Source: Cloeon dipterum
Lineage: Eukaryota > Arthropoda > Insecta > Ephemeroptera > Baetidae
Direction: 5' to 3'
DNA: 64,000 nt
Assembly: GCF_949628265.1 (NCBI RefSeq)
Contig: NC_088787.1
Coordinates: 11,212,501-11,276,500, forward strand
Shown here: positions 1 to 11,289 of the stretch, piece after piece
Position numbering within the stretch: the first letter of the stretch is position 1
How the letters are laid out: each line of letters begins with the position of its first letter
Notes under the pieces: generated by a model
What the model saw: only the letters and a program-made list of their open reading frames with translations
What the model was told of the DNA's origin: nothing
Databases searched by the model: none
Translations under genes and position numbers: made by a program

Positions 1-1325
1 GGCAGTTGTTTTTCTGAATTATAAAATTGTTCTGCCGTTGAATTTTTTAATATTTCGATTCAAGAGTTTTTACCACTTTAAATTTTCATCGTCTAACGCT
101 TCTAACGTCGAGATTTTAGCCACAGGCGCAAAACAACGCACTTTTCTCGGCTGTAAAAATGTGGTTTCATCCTGTGAATCGAGGCCCACAGCATCGTTTG
201 GCACTCAGCCGCGGCCTCTGATTAAAAATTCACGCGACGGCCGAAAAGTAGCCTGGGCCGTTTGCATAATTTTCCACGCTCAAACACATTTTCTTTTACG
301 ACGCAAATAGTGGGCAATCCTCAAACTGTTGCGAGAAGATATTCGTGGCTATCAACAGAGTATTAATTTAATATCCTCAAAACCGTTATTTTTATCCGTA
401 AAATTTCAATAATTATTGTAATCTGCACCAAAAATCAGCAACACGGATCCTCAGCCGGAGTTTGCTATCCAAAAAAACTTACGCTGCAAATAATGACGTC
501 TCTCTCTGCATGTTTGAAAAGAGAAAAACAAAATTTAAATTGGATTTTTTTTTTGTAATTCAAATCTTGCCGCGGGGGTCGGCGTTTGCCACATCTCTAA
601 TTTCGTTTTCATTTGGCCGGCGCAGCGTGAACTCATTGCTGCTGCTCTCCACTTACGAATAACAAATGGCCAGATAATTGTCGGCTTTTATTATATTGGC
701 TGGCGCGCGCGTGACCTCGGCGATTCGCCGTCGTTTTCGCCGCGCCACCAACAACGACAGTGTCAACGACACAGCAAACAAATTCCGAGCCGGCACTCTT
801 TATGTGTGGCTTATGTCATTTTTATGTCCGCCCAAACTGCACTTTTTACCACGTTCGAGTCGTAAATAAATTTATTTGTCATTCGGAAGCCGCTCTCATG
901 CTGGAGCAACAACTACCACAGGGTTTCTGTGAGAAAAAAATGACATTCTGATAAAAAAAGCTTCAAAGACTGAGTGTTCCTTAATTGACACTGCAAATTT
1001 TTCTGTATTTTTGCTCGATATTAGTATTTATTTGCTGAAATATCACGGGTAGCAGGACAAAATTGGGAAGAGGTAAAGCAATAATTCAATGAAATTGACA
1101 CAGAAATTAGTCTTTACTTGTATATATGAAAATTTTTCAACAAAATATTAATTTTAACTGGTCGTATAAGACAATTTTAAAAACCTTTATAGCTCAATAT
1201 CTCATCTTTCCGTGGTTCAATTTATAAAATACAGAGTGTGCTTTGCATTTAACTCGCTGAGCCCAATCAAACTAACACTAAATTTGATTTCTAAGGTAAG
1301 GGTCAGAGATTGCCATTGTTAATAT
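1..1325. other. No gene recognised
   Basis: AT-rich sequence with short open frames on both strands. None shows a domain, a consistent splice pattern or a recognisable family. It looks like intergenic or intronic DNA. Confidence 0.5.
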
Positions 1326-1603
1326 CAGCGGGGGCCAGATTCGTGCGACGCGCAGTTATGGCGTCCGGTGGAGTATGGCGCGAAAAAAACGGTCACGTGA
1401 AAATGCGCGAAGAGAAGCAAGTTTTCATCAATATTGTGACGAATAATTTGCATTACTTGTACTAATTGTGTTTTTTGGATCGTAAAAACAAACTCTTGAC
1501 ACTCGTACGGGAATCCAAAGAGAGCTTTTTGCTTCCCACATTCAGACGCCATCTTGCATCTGCGCAGTGGGAACCAAATTTATCGCACATCCAGACCCCG
1601 CTA
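1326..1603 (+). mobile_element. hAT-type MITE, copy 1
   Basis: A 278-bp non-autonomous element. It begins CAGCGGGGGCCAG and ends in the near-complement CCAGACCCCGCTA. The subterminal regions are also complementary: a GCGCAG...ATGGCGTC stretch on the left pairs with GACGCCAT...CTGCGCAG on the right, giving arms of roughly 45 bp. The flanks are GTTAATAT (1318-1325) and GTTAATTT (1604-1611), an 8-bp target-site duplication with one mismatch. CAGNG ends and 8-bp duplications are typical of the hAT superfamily. Two relatives in the same orientation lie at 28713-28952 and 61247-61520. The 75-codon open frame inside has no transposase features. Confidence 0.85.
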
Positions 1604-3490
1604 GTTAATTTTTGTTTTTAAGGTTTCCTTAGGAAAATGGTTTGAAGTTTTAAATTGAACAATTTAAATCATGTTTGAATTGGGTGATGATACTCAGTTC
1701 GAACTGCAAGAAAAGGCGTCTAAATTTTGACGTGGCCCCTTTTCATCGCCATTTAGAACTCTCCAACACAAAAAACGCTATTGTTAGGCGTGGATTTGAT
1801 TGCATCTCTGCTCTTAGCTGAGAGTGAATTGTCAGAAGCAACAGTATTGTTTAATCCGAGCGAAACCTCAACAAGGCCAAGATGGAAAAAGGAGATTTAA
1901 CTCACAGTTTTTATGGGAGTGTGTCTCATTCCCAATCAGTATTTTTGTGTTTTTGCACCCACGGAACTTTTTGTTTCAACATAATGAGTATATTAAATTT
2001 TGGCACGCCCAAGAGGCAATTGTTGACGAAATGAAAGCCATTTTACACCCCAGACCATATGCCACACTGTGCTGCTTTTTATTGCCTGCCTGCAGCTCCT
2101 CTCGCGAGACACGCAGAGCAGATTTAATCGGCCACTTCCGAAGAAATTTGGTTTGGAATGGCGTGCAAGATCTAATCTCGCCACTGACCAAGAAAACCTT
2201 GAGATGCTTTGTGACAAAAAATAAATAGTCAGCCCTTATTTGGGGAGACTCTGTGTTCTAGTGACTCAATTTGGCTCGTGCGATGTTTACATCTTAATTT
2301 CCAGATAATAGGGCACATTAACAAAAATTTTCGCGACATTTTAGCATAAATATGTCAAAAGATGATTATCATATTTTTATGTCTTCATTCTTTGTATAAA
2401 TTAAACACTGAACCAGTTCCTTAAAATTGAAATAACGTGAAGCAGAATCCTTTCGTTGAATCTGTGATGCAAATCGTAATTGAATTTATCTGATTTCAAA
2501 GTGTACAAACCTTAATTTCAAAATCATTCTTTCCTGCCTCTTGAGGCTCATGTTCCTTTCGTCTTTGACCAAATTTCAATTTAAAGTGAGCCGATTTTTT
2601 GCATCCTTTTATTTTTATTTATTTTTTAACCTCTGCCCAGATTTTGAAAATACATATTTTTTATACGAACAGGATCTGCTCCAAAAGGTGCGGCCTCTAT
2701 GTGTACTTTTCGCTTCATGCTCTATCAAATGGAAGTGACCGAAATCTTGTCCTTTAAAAGTACATTTTTCTCGCGCCCTCGAAAATGTCCATTGTTTGGT
2801 GAACAACGTCTCCGTGCATGTCGGGCAGACTTTTTGCGCCAAGTGTCGCCGTAAATTACTGAAAAACAGTAAAACTAATACGGCTCCAAGGTGGCCAGCA
2901 TAAATTACAACTCGGCCGACAGCGGTTTTCACGATTTTCGACTCAGATTCGCACATCAAGTTGAATTAATTGCCCCAAATTGAGACTAAAACTGACAAAG
3001 TCACGAAAGGCGGCCAAAAGAAAGGGAAACTGATCGTCGGAGGAGCAGAAAAACAACACACTTGACCAATTGAAGTAATTGCGATTCTGGTCGGGCTGCT
3101 CCTTTTTTCGCACTGACTGGTCCGCAGAATTTATGAGGACCGCCGATTCAGGCAGACGGGCCAGGTGCTGCGAACGCGGCGAAAAAAATGCGCAAAATAC
3201 TGACCCACTACTGACAGCTCTCGTCGGCAGACAAAACAAGAATTCGCGATTCCTGTGCGCTGTCTGATGAACATAAAAGGATTACACGCATTTTATTATG
3301 CTCTGCATTGATACGAAAATGCGTCCGTTACACCGGATTCCCAAGGCCGAAAAGTGAAATTAAATCAACAAGCAGAGCTGATTGGCATTCAATACGCTTA
3401 ATACACCCTTTTCCAGAGACTTCATGCTGAGATTTTCATGGTGCCCATAAAATAAGATAAAATAAAAAGTATTAAGGATTGTTAAAAGCT
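1604..3490. other. No gene recognised
   Basis: Non-repetitive AT-rich DNA. The longest frame (1824-2228, plus) has no recognisable domain and no ATG of good context. Nothing here can be supported as a gene. Confidence 0.4.
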
Positions 3491-3493
3491 TGA

Positions 3494-3499
3494 TTTATT
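3494..3499 (-). terminator. Polyadenylation signal AATAAA for the 3655-4620 gene
   Basis: AATAAA reads on the minus strand about 155 bp beyond the stop codon of the minus-strand coding exon, a normal distance for a short 3' UTR. Confidence 0.5.
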
Positions 3500-3654
3500 T
3501 TCAGATTTACAAATTGTTCGATGGAAGAGAATATAAGCCAAAACACGAAGGAATAAATCGGTCTCAAAAGAATGTAAAATGGTTTTAGATATCTTGTCGT
3601 GGCGTTATGATACAAAATGCTGATGCAAATGAATTGGTTTACGTGATTTTGAAA

Positions 3655-4620
3655 TCAGGTGTCCCTCAGGTGACTCTCTTCAAAAGCTTCCAATATATCA
3701 CTTTGTGCATTCAGGTCTATTCTGCCTGCAGTCTCATGTCGTTTGCGCGTGGCCTCATCTTTCAATCCTTGAATGGATGCTGCGTCCAGAATTTTCTCAT
3801 GTGGACTCTTGTTAGCAGACTCGTTGTTAAAGTTTGACAGTGATGAGGCACTTGCTGATCCTCCAGGAGGTGCTAAACGTTTGCGCTTGCGCTTATTCCG
3901 CTTGCGCTTATTCCGCTTGCGCATATTCTGCTTGTCGTCAATTGGCTTCGATGCAGGGGTTAACATGGCTTTTTTTATTTTCTCGAAATTATCAAAATCC
4001 TCTTTCTCCATTTGCCTCTCAGATTCCAAACGTTGTAGTTCCTTTTTCAAATATTCGCGTTGCTGTTTGCGCATTTCTTCCATCTGCTCTCTATCTTTTT
4101 GGCTTTTCGTTTTTAGGAAATTTTGTTGGAGGTTGTTTACATTACCAGGAGTTGCCTCTGGTGATGAGGATGAGTTTAGCGGAGGCGAGGGACCTGTGGT
4201 AGAACCTGCTACCGAAGACATTGAACCAGACGCACCGGTTGTGCTGGAGCCCACACTTGCAATTAAAGATGACCACGGCATGGCTTTTTTAACCGTTGAA
4301 GATCCTGCAGAATGCTCCGTGGTAAATGCTTGAGAAAAGTCTGGTGCATATAGTGGTGAAGTAGGTTGTTTCTCTTCTGAGCTGTTGTTCATTAGCCCGC
4401 AGTGATTGGTATCATCCAGCGGGTCTCTTTTCTCAGGCGAATCTTCGTCGGGAAAAGTCTCAGGACTGAGCACATCCATAGCGAGGTGGTGCATGTTCCG
4501 AGTTCCATTGGTGGGTGGCGAATCAGACTTCATGGCCAAAAATGAGGGGAATTCTTGAAGTAAATCCTTCAAATTCTTTTGACTGCCTCTTATCAATGCC
4601 TCTAATTTGGACTGTAACAT
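3655..4620 (-). CDS. Unrecognised protein with charged coiled-coil and K/R-rich stretch
   Basis: Single coding exon of up to 321 residues. I do not recognise the family. Visible parts: an N-terminal amphipathic segment (about residues 1-30), a Ser/Thr/Pro-rich middle (about 70-165), a strongly charged, probably helical segment rich in Q, E, K and R (about 170-225), and a K/R-N-K/R run near 235-250 that looks like a nuclear localisation signal. The run is encoded by a tandem repeat of CGCTTGCGCTTATTC. The start is uncertain: ATG-TTA-CAG at 4620 overlaps a good splice acceptor (TTACAG, exon starting 4611), and two plausible UTR exons lie upstream. If that acceptor is used, an in-frame TGA in the upstream exon makes Met30 (4533) the first ATG, giving 292 residues. 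A nuclear role is inferred only from composition. Confidence 0.6.
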   Translation of the reverse strand: MLQSKLEALIRGSQKNLKDLLQEFPSFLAMKSDSPPTNGTRNMHHLAMDVLSPETFPDEDSPEKRDPLDDTNHCGLMNNSSEEKQPTSPLYAPDFSQAFTTEHSAGSSTVKKAMPWSSLIASVGSSTTGASGSMSSVAGSTTGPSPPLNSSSSPEATPGNVNNLQQNFLKTKSQKDREQMEEMRKQQREYLKKELQRLESERQMEKEDFDNFEKIKKAMLTPASKPIDDKQNMRKRNKRKRNKRKRKRLAPPGGSASASSLSNFNNESANKSPHEKILDAASIQGLKDEATRKRHETAGRIDLNAQSDILEAFEESHLRDT

Positions 4621-4724
4621 TATGATAAAAATTCAATAAGCATAAAAAATAATTTCATGCATTAAAATCGTCAAAATAAATATCACAATTCATAAATAAT
4701 AAATTAACAAGAAAACTGTCTTAC

Positions 4725-4795
4725 CTCGTTTATCTGGGTCAGTCAATCACAATTGGGCTCAACAGAATATTTGTTCTCAATTACACAGACGAGTG
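4725..4795 (-). other. Probable 5' UTR exon of the 3655-4620 gene
   Basis: Read on the minus strand, this stretch follows TTTTATAG and ends at CGAG followed by GTAAGA, so both splice sites fit. It has stops in all useful frames and no usable ATG. A further candidate UTR exon ends at 4863, before GTAAGAATT. Transcription probably starts between about 4900 and 5000. Confidence 0.45.
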
Positions 4796-5216
4796 CTATA
4801 AAATACAATAGTTATCATCAAGGCGCTTACAAGAAATACATCTCATGTCACTAAATTCTTACCATTAAATGTTATTGAGCGAAATTGTTCACAACGTCTG
4901 CGGCGTGAGTAAATATTATGACGTCTCACGCTAAGGGGGAGGATAAAAGTGTTCCACCACTAAGGGAAGGTTCGCAGCTCAAGAAAAAGGCGGAGGAGAG
5001 TGCCACCTATTGGCAGGCACTACACTGTTCTTCTAAAAAACCAGAACATTTGAAGATTTTTGTTTCATTTTGAAAAAATAAAATAAAATCCACATAATGA
5101 GAGAAATGAAATTACAGTTTTTCAAATATACATCTTATTCGATTAATATCCAGAACTGATTTGTCGTTTGTTATGGCCGCTGTGTTTTAATAAATGTATT
5201 CTATTTGGTGTTTCAG

Positions 5217-5412
5217 AGCAAAAACAGACCAGGAGGGCAAACATATACGTTGAAACAGGGCGACAGGCGACGCCGGCGCCGGCCCGCAGATCGTCGAGAT
5301 GGAAAGAGAAGCCGACGGCGGCGAGGACACCTTGCTGACCGCCGCGCAGGAAGAGTTAAAGATTAATGCAACCGACGTACAAATCTCAGCGTGCCCTCTG
5401 TTAGACGATTAA
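5217..5412 (+). other. GC-rich patch, possible exon
   Basis: A GC-rich island in AT-rich surroundings, preceded by an acceptor-like TTTGGTGTTTCAG. It contains a short ATG frame (5299-5412, 37 residues) and, in another frame, an arginine-rich frame open from 5217 to 5366. Neither matches a family I know and no donor is obvious. It could be a terminal exon, or a CpG-rich regulatory patch serving the minus-strand gene. Confidence 0.2.
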
Positions 5413-8160
5413 GACGCAAGAAAAATAGCTTTTCTTGGTACAAAACACAAGATGCTGTCATTAGCTGGTAGTTTGGAAACACAAGTGAGTCTGAGTGCGA
5501 GTAATATGTATACAAATGATACGAACAAATAAAATTCGAGTGACTGCCAAACGTCGAATCTTCTTTCATTTTCGTCATTTACCTTTCCTCGTAGTAAAGA
5601 GTAATTAAATAAATCACGGCTGATAAAAGAATAATTACTATTTTGAAAAATGATAAAAAAAACTTAAGTGCTTTGTTGTATATTAAAATTTAAAGCTCAA
5701 ATTATTGCAAATGTCTTATTTTATGTATTTGTAGCCGCAGAAACTTAAATGACTTTCTGAATTTATTCTTCTGATTGCTAGCTAAATAAATAAATCGATT
5801 TTCCCGTCAGAACTCCACGAATGAATGTGTGAATATATTTTAGCATAGGCCGTAGACGTTTCAGCGACTTGATCGCTTGTATATTGTTCTTCGCTTTTTT
5901 ATTACCATTAATGTGTATTATGTTCCATTGAACTATTAATTATAAAGGTTAAAATGAGCCGTTAAAAAGGTTTTAAGGAGTGTGTAAAGTTCAGAAAATA
6001 AAGAAAAAGAAAAGATGAATTAGGACGAGAATTTCTTTTTACATTATTGCGTCGTTAAGGAGGCAACCTTTTTGCTAACATAGTTTTATTCGAGTTTAAT
6101 TAAAAGTAGAAAGAGATTTCATGTTAATAAACATTTGCTCCTTGAAACTAATGCCCGAGGAAACCCGACGTAATTACTGAAATTTGTGTATTATTTATTA
6201 CAAATTTAATATCAATGCATTTCCCCAATTTTCTTCATTTTCAAAATGTAAATAAATTAAGCCTAGCTGTTTAACTAATTTAAAAAAATCTTCAGGCCCT
6301 AATTCAAAGTTTAAACAAATCTTTTTACAATTGAAATTTGAAACCTTTTTGTCTAATGTTTCTACAGAAATGGGAAAAAAAGTAAAAATGTAAAGAAAGT
6401 GCGTAAAGTCAATAGACAAAAATATAGATCTCAAGAAGTGGTATTAAGAAAGCTATAAGCAATATAAGGTAACAAAAATAACGCTGTGAACAGAAGCCCA
6501 AGCCAAAAGAAGACTAAAATATGTGCAATCTATAAAAAACGCTCATTAAATTTTTATGTGATGGCAATCAAGGATATTGCTAAGGAAATTTGTATGGTTA
6601 TAATATATTCTATTTTATTGAGACAATAAGTCAGACCATGTGCCAAAGAGACACGCACGGCAGAAGGCCGTTATTAATTAAAATGCCAGAAAAGTTTCTA
6701 GTCAGTGACTTTTAATAGCTAAAAAGCCAATGGCCGTTGAGCGCTGATTAATTTGGCTTTTAATTAAAACTAAGTAAGGATTGTGCTAGAAGAGAGAAGC
6801 TCTTTCCCGACCCGCGATGTCATTGCCGCTCCACCTATCGGCGCTTGGCAATGCTGCAGAGTTTAGCTGGACAGCAGAGACCCCTTCAGATTGTCCTCCA
6901 ACTAAAGAAATGAATGCCTGCAAACCGGCAATTTTCTCACTGCAGGTTGAATTTGAAGCAAACGCCTTTAAAACCTTCTGCTCTGAAGCTCTTGCTCTTA
7001 AATTTGTCGATCCGGCCTTAGTGGCCTTACTTACAATTAGTTAACTGCTTTCACGAGGCGTGTCCTATTATATTTTTTATGGTTGTTACAAACCGTTTCA
7101 AATTTATCACGATGATGTAACCAAATTTGCGGGCCGACTTCCCCGACGTGAAAAAACTTCCTAATGTGTAGATTATTTAGTCTACGTCTTGTAATATTTC
7201 AATTCAACCAATCATTCGTGTTATATTGTCAATTTTAAAATTATTAAACTTAAAGCTCTTGCAATTCAGTGAGTCCTTTACTCGGAATTTTATTTATTTT
7301 AGCCACGCAAATATGAAATAATACATATATTATTGTTTATTCTTCCTCTACAAGTCGTACAAGCATAAATTAAAAATCAAAATTTCGACAATAAATTGCA
7401 TAGGAAAGAATGGGTTGACAGACACTTAGCATTGAATGCAAAAACGATCTCACGCCGCGCTGAACCCTACTCCCTACTTATTTAATGGCTTTATACTTGA
7501 GCTTTGTGACTGATTGAAAATGAATTTGAAATAGAACCTCGTACACTTCGTCTACGGGAAGAAGCTGCCGCCGCCAGAAGATACGAAAATTATGCCGCTT
7601 GACCTTGACATGCATCTCAAATACACAGACTTGAACTTCTTCAAGATGTGCCATATATGGGGCAATAAATTTTGAAGCGTGTACCAGAATTACACTGTGG
7701 GCAGCCAATTGGGCGCCGATGCAAGCAGCAGTCCTAGTCACCCCAGGCTGCATGCAGGCACCACCAGTGAGGTGTACGTGTTTTCGGCTAGAAATGTTTC
7801 TCTTTTCGAGGGGTTAAGCCATGGAATGAATGACCTGCCGCCAGGGTTCGCAAAGACCCGCATTTTTCCGGAAAATTCATCACGTCATATTGTTGGCCAC
7901 GCACAAGAGGGCTCTCTGCAAAGTGCCGAAAATTTTTCCACTCAGCAGTCCTTGAGTGTTGGCGGCTGGTAAGTTTTGTAGCCTCACCTGCTGAGCTACA
8001 TTTTATAAGATTTTGATTTCAAATTAAGCTTAAGCTCTGGGGCAGACCCGGTCAGCCGTCTTTCGCTCAGAGCCCTGTTTACGCGTGCACTCTCGGAACG
8101 CCCAGTAAGCAAGTGTCCATGTCCATTGTAGTGACCGTCAATACAACTCGCGAATTAATT
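5413..8160. other. No gene recognised
   Basis: AT-rich DNA. The frames at 6817-7044 (plus), 7478-7753 (minus) and 7679-7972 (plus) were read and show no recognisable domain or splice structure. Confidence 0.4.
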
Positions 8161-8164
8161 GAAA

Positions 8165-8983
8165 ACTCCTGTGATCCCTTACTCACGGAGCCGAGCCAAT
8201 TAAAAGTGGCAATTAAGGGGCAATTACTCACGAGTGCGACACAGGCCTATGGCCAAGCGTGATGCACGACTAAAATTAGACGAAAGTGACAGAAGTGCAG
8301 GCGCATCGGTGCACGTGCAGCAGTACACGGGCAGCAGTCTCTCTCGATGCCATAATAACCATAAAACAAAATGACTGTCGGCTTATATCAAAGCTTATTG
8401 TGTCATTTCACATTAATCATGTCAAACTCTGCCCAAAAGACTGTGTCATATTCATCCCGAGGAGAAACACATGGCCCTGCACATGGCCAGACAAAGAGTG
8501 CAGGTGCCGCAATCACAGACGAAAACAGGCAGCAAGAAATGGACCAAAAACGTCAAAAAGCGGTCAGATTTAAGTTGTTTGCCAGGAGTGCTGCCTTTTC
8601 TCACATGCTTATATATATTTTTAATGACTTGCTATAACATGAATGTATTTGACAATTTGTGAGAATAAACAACAATAATAATAATTTATTGGGCGCCGAG
8701 ACCAGACGTGCACGTGCGCTATGTATAGCGGGACCTGGGTATAAAGGGGGGTGCCCGGCGTGGCAAAACTTTCTCTTGTTCTCCATACCCACTGCACGAG
8801 ACGGCAGGTTCTTTCTCTCATCAGCACCCCCGTGCTTGCAGATTGGCCGGAACATTATCCTGTCATCGCGAGAAACCGGACACCAGTCACCCCTGACGCT
8901 GAGCATCCCCTCAGTGTCGCATTCCATCCGAATTCGCTGACAACCGGGACACAAATGCAGCCCATTATCTTCTTTGTTCTCTT
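8165..8983 (+). promoter_or_regulatory. Duplicated promoter block, copy 1, with TATA box and short first exon
   Basis: The block starts with a conserved GATCCCTTACTCACGGAGCC (from 8172) shared with copies near 18296 and 22026. A TATAAA box lies at 8740-8745, followed by an untranslated leader and an ATG at 8955. The ATG opens a short hydrophobic frame (M-Q-P-I-I-F-F-V-L) that stops at a strong donor, GTAAGT (8984), in phase 2. A tiny hydrophobic first exon behind a TATA box is typical of secreted insect proteins such as cuticle or chorion proteins, but the mature-protein exon was not found here. The gene may be decayed or may continue beyond the retrotransposon. Confidence 0.4.
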
Positions 8984-10108
8984 GTAAGTACACTTGTGCG
9001 TCGATTAGTTTCTCACGCCGAAGACATTCACGTTACACTACCTGAGCGCCTAGCCTACCGCAAAATCGTTTCCTACCCAGCAAACCAGGCGATAGGCCAT
9101 TTCACAAACCTTAGATACTCCGCGCTTTTTCTGATTAATTAGTCACCCTCCGTTGATTCCCGTCTAATTACTGTCTGGTCCGAGAATTATATCACACTAA
9201 TACTCCAAAGTGCCTATGTATTTCATATTTTAAAATTATTCACCTTTTACGTAATTTGTAATTTGTCTCATTTAGTATATTTTTAAAACATTACTGTATC
9301 GCTCGATAACTTGTGTTAAATAAAAACCACTTTTCCAAACCTTTTAAACTTAAAACTACGTGCGTTTCTGTCCCGCCGATATATCTCCATTCTACTCGAC
9401 TTAAGAATTGAAAGAAATTGCTAAGTTTAACGTAAATGTGTTTTCCCAATTAATGCGTGGAAAACTAGTTTTGAAGTCTCACGCAGGACTGCCAATTAAC
9501 GTAAAGGTGCTTTCCCATTCAGGCGAGGAAAGTTAGCTGGCAAAGAGACTTAGCAAAATTTGAAAGAAATATTACAAGGAATACATTAAGAAAATCTCGA
9601 GAGTTCATCTCTTCGCACCAAGGAGAAAGGGGAGCCGTGCTGAAAGCCGCCGCTGTGCGCGCCAGAGCCGCCGAGCCGGGACGAGCCCCTTCACACATAC
9701 ACACACACGGTGAGTTGCGATTTTCTCTCCCTTGTTCGCCAGTCCTTCCAGTATACCCCGAACTTAACTCAGATTTGCTGTGTAATTTCTCCGCTCGCCA
9801 AGACCCTGAGCGAGGCTACGCAGGGTTCGCCAATTTTGTAATGCAATAATGCACCACGTACTGGTTTTTTGCGCAAAAAGACAGCTGGAAAAACCCACCG
9901 ATGTTTTCGGTTTATCCGCATTTTTTCGAATTTAACCTAAAAAAAGTCATATATCGCGCCCAAAAAGTCGGAAATTTAATATTTATGGTCTTTTGGTGAA
10001 ACCAGTGGCTTTTATACTATAGCGTATTGTTGATTTGATTGTTGTATTTGTTCTGTATTATTTCATTGTTGCCGTGTAAGAATTGCAAATCGTCATTGTT
10101 GTTTTCTA
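8984..10108. other. Non-genic; small tandem duplication
   Basis: After the 8984 donor no coding exon could be supported. An imperfect tandem duplication with a period of about 69 bp lies at roughly 9426-9555; both units start TTAACGTAAA. A GC-rich patch at 9620-9710 ends at a donor-like GTGAGT but has no convincing frame. Confidence 0.4.
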
Positions 10109-10112
10109 ATTG

Positions 10113-11234
10113 TCTAATGGCCAAATGCCATTAATCAAAATTTTAGTTGAAAAGTAAGGAATGCCAGCTTATTTATTTAAATTCTAACCTTAAATAAGCA
10201 AAAGGTACGCAACTGAATTCTCATCCAGGATTTAAATCAAATCAAGTTCAAGGGTTCGCTGCGGCCATCCGATTCGTAAATCTAATTGACACGAAATTCA
10301 AATTTCCGGGTGAAACAAAGAAAATGAGACTAGCGACACTTCAAGAAAATGAAAAATATACTGCTGCCAGTTTATTACAAAAGACTAAATATTGTATGGT
10401 GATGTGTCATCTTTTGTCTTGGCAAGTATTAAAAAAAAGGAAGAGGTTAGTAGGGGTTTAACAATCGTGGTGTGAAATTTTGCGCTATCAAAAACATTAT
10501 TTCGTACTCATCACTGTAAGAAAGGTCGAGTTCCAATCACAAAACAATTGTAGTCGAAGTTCTCCTGTTGCTCACAATGTATAGTGGTCGCTGTGGCTGC
10601 ACGGCGAGGACCGGGTAGATGGTCTTGGGTGGACTCAGGGTGTCGAGGGTCCAAACCCGCCGCCCGTACGACGCCCGGGAAGGCTTCGCAGGCCGTCGAT
10701 TCAAACAGTACAGAACGGCCCCGCAGGGCACCTGAGGTTACAAGAAATTTGTCAGAAAGCGGCCAAAAATAAATCAAGTGCCCAGAAGTCACTTGGGAAA
10801 ATAGGAAGCCCAAAGATTAAAACTGTAACTTACGTAGTAGTACAGCTTAACAGTTAAATCGGATCCGACTCAGAATAGAAGTCGCAAGTTGGCTGAATGC
10901 ACACCATCTACACGATGTGTGCTTCGCCAGTCAAGGGGTTTGGGCTTCTGACAAATTTACTTGCAGGCGAATACATATGCACTCGCCCCCACTTAGTGCC
11001 TGCTCAGGGTATAGGTTCGTCTATTTTAAATATAGGCGAAGGTGCACTCTTACAGCGAAAATTCACAATACATTGGTTCGCGCGAAACTTATACAATTCA
11101 AATTTTGATAGCGCTTGTGTGTAGGGGACATAGTGGAAGAAATAGAGTAATAAAAAAATTAAAATAAATTATTCTCTTTTCGAATAATTACGTGTCTGAT
11201 TTAATCTTAAGCCAATGAACTAAACAACGTTATA
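10113..11234 (-). repeat. 3' LTR of the gypsy element
   Basis: Direct repeat of 16619-17740 with no indel. On the minus strand it begins TATAACGTTG and ends CCATTAGA, so it lacks the common TG...CA ends, as several insect gypsy elements do. The 100-codon frame inside (10511-10813) is duplicated only because it is in the LTR. Confidence 0.93.
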
Positions 11235-11243
11235 CCTCCCCCC
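11235..11243 (-). other. Polypurine tract
   Basis: GGGGGGAGG on the minus strand, touching the 3' LTR. This is the expected position of the plus-strand DNA priming site during reverse transcription. Confidence 0.8.
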
Positions 11244-11289
11244 GTGCCTAAATTTTCCTTGGGAAACAGAACTGTTTTCCCATGGAAAA

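Noticed and set aside
1824..2228. 134-codon plus-strand frame
   Set aside because: No recognisable domain, no splice context, and overlapping frames open on the other strand; looks like chance.
3773..4333. 186-codon plus-strand frame
   Set aside because: It is the antisense shadow of the minus-strand coding exon at 3655-4620.
10511..10813. 100-codon frame repeated identically at 17017-17319
   Set aside because: Identity comes from the two LTRs; no protein domain.
11244..11289. Env-like third ORF for the gypsy element
   Set aside because: Only 46 bp separate the pol stop from the polypurine tract, so there is no room.
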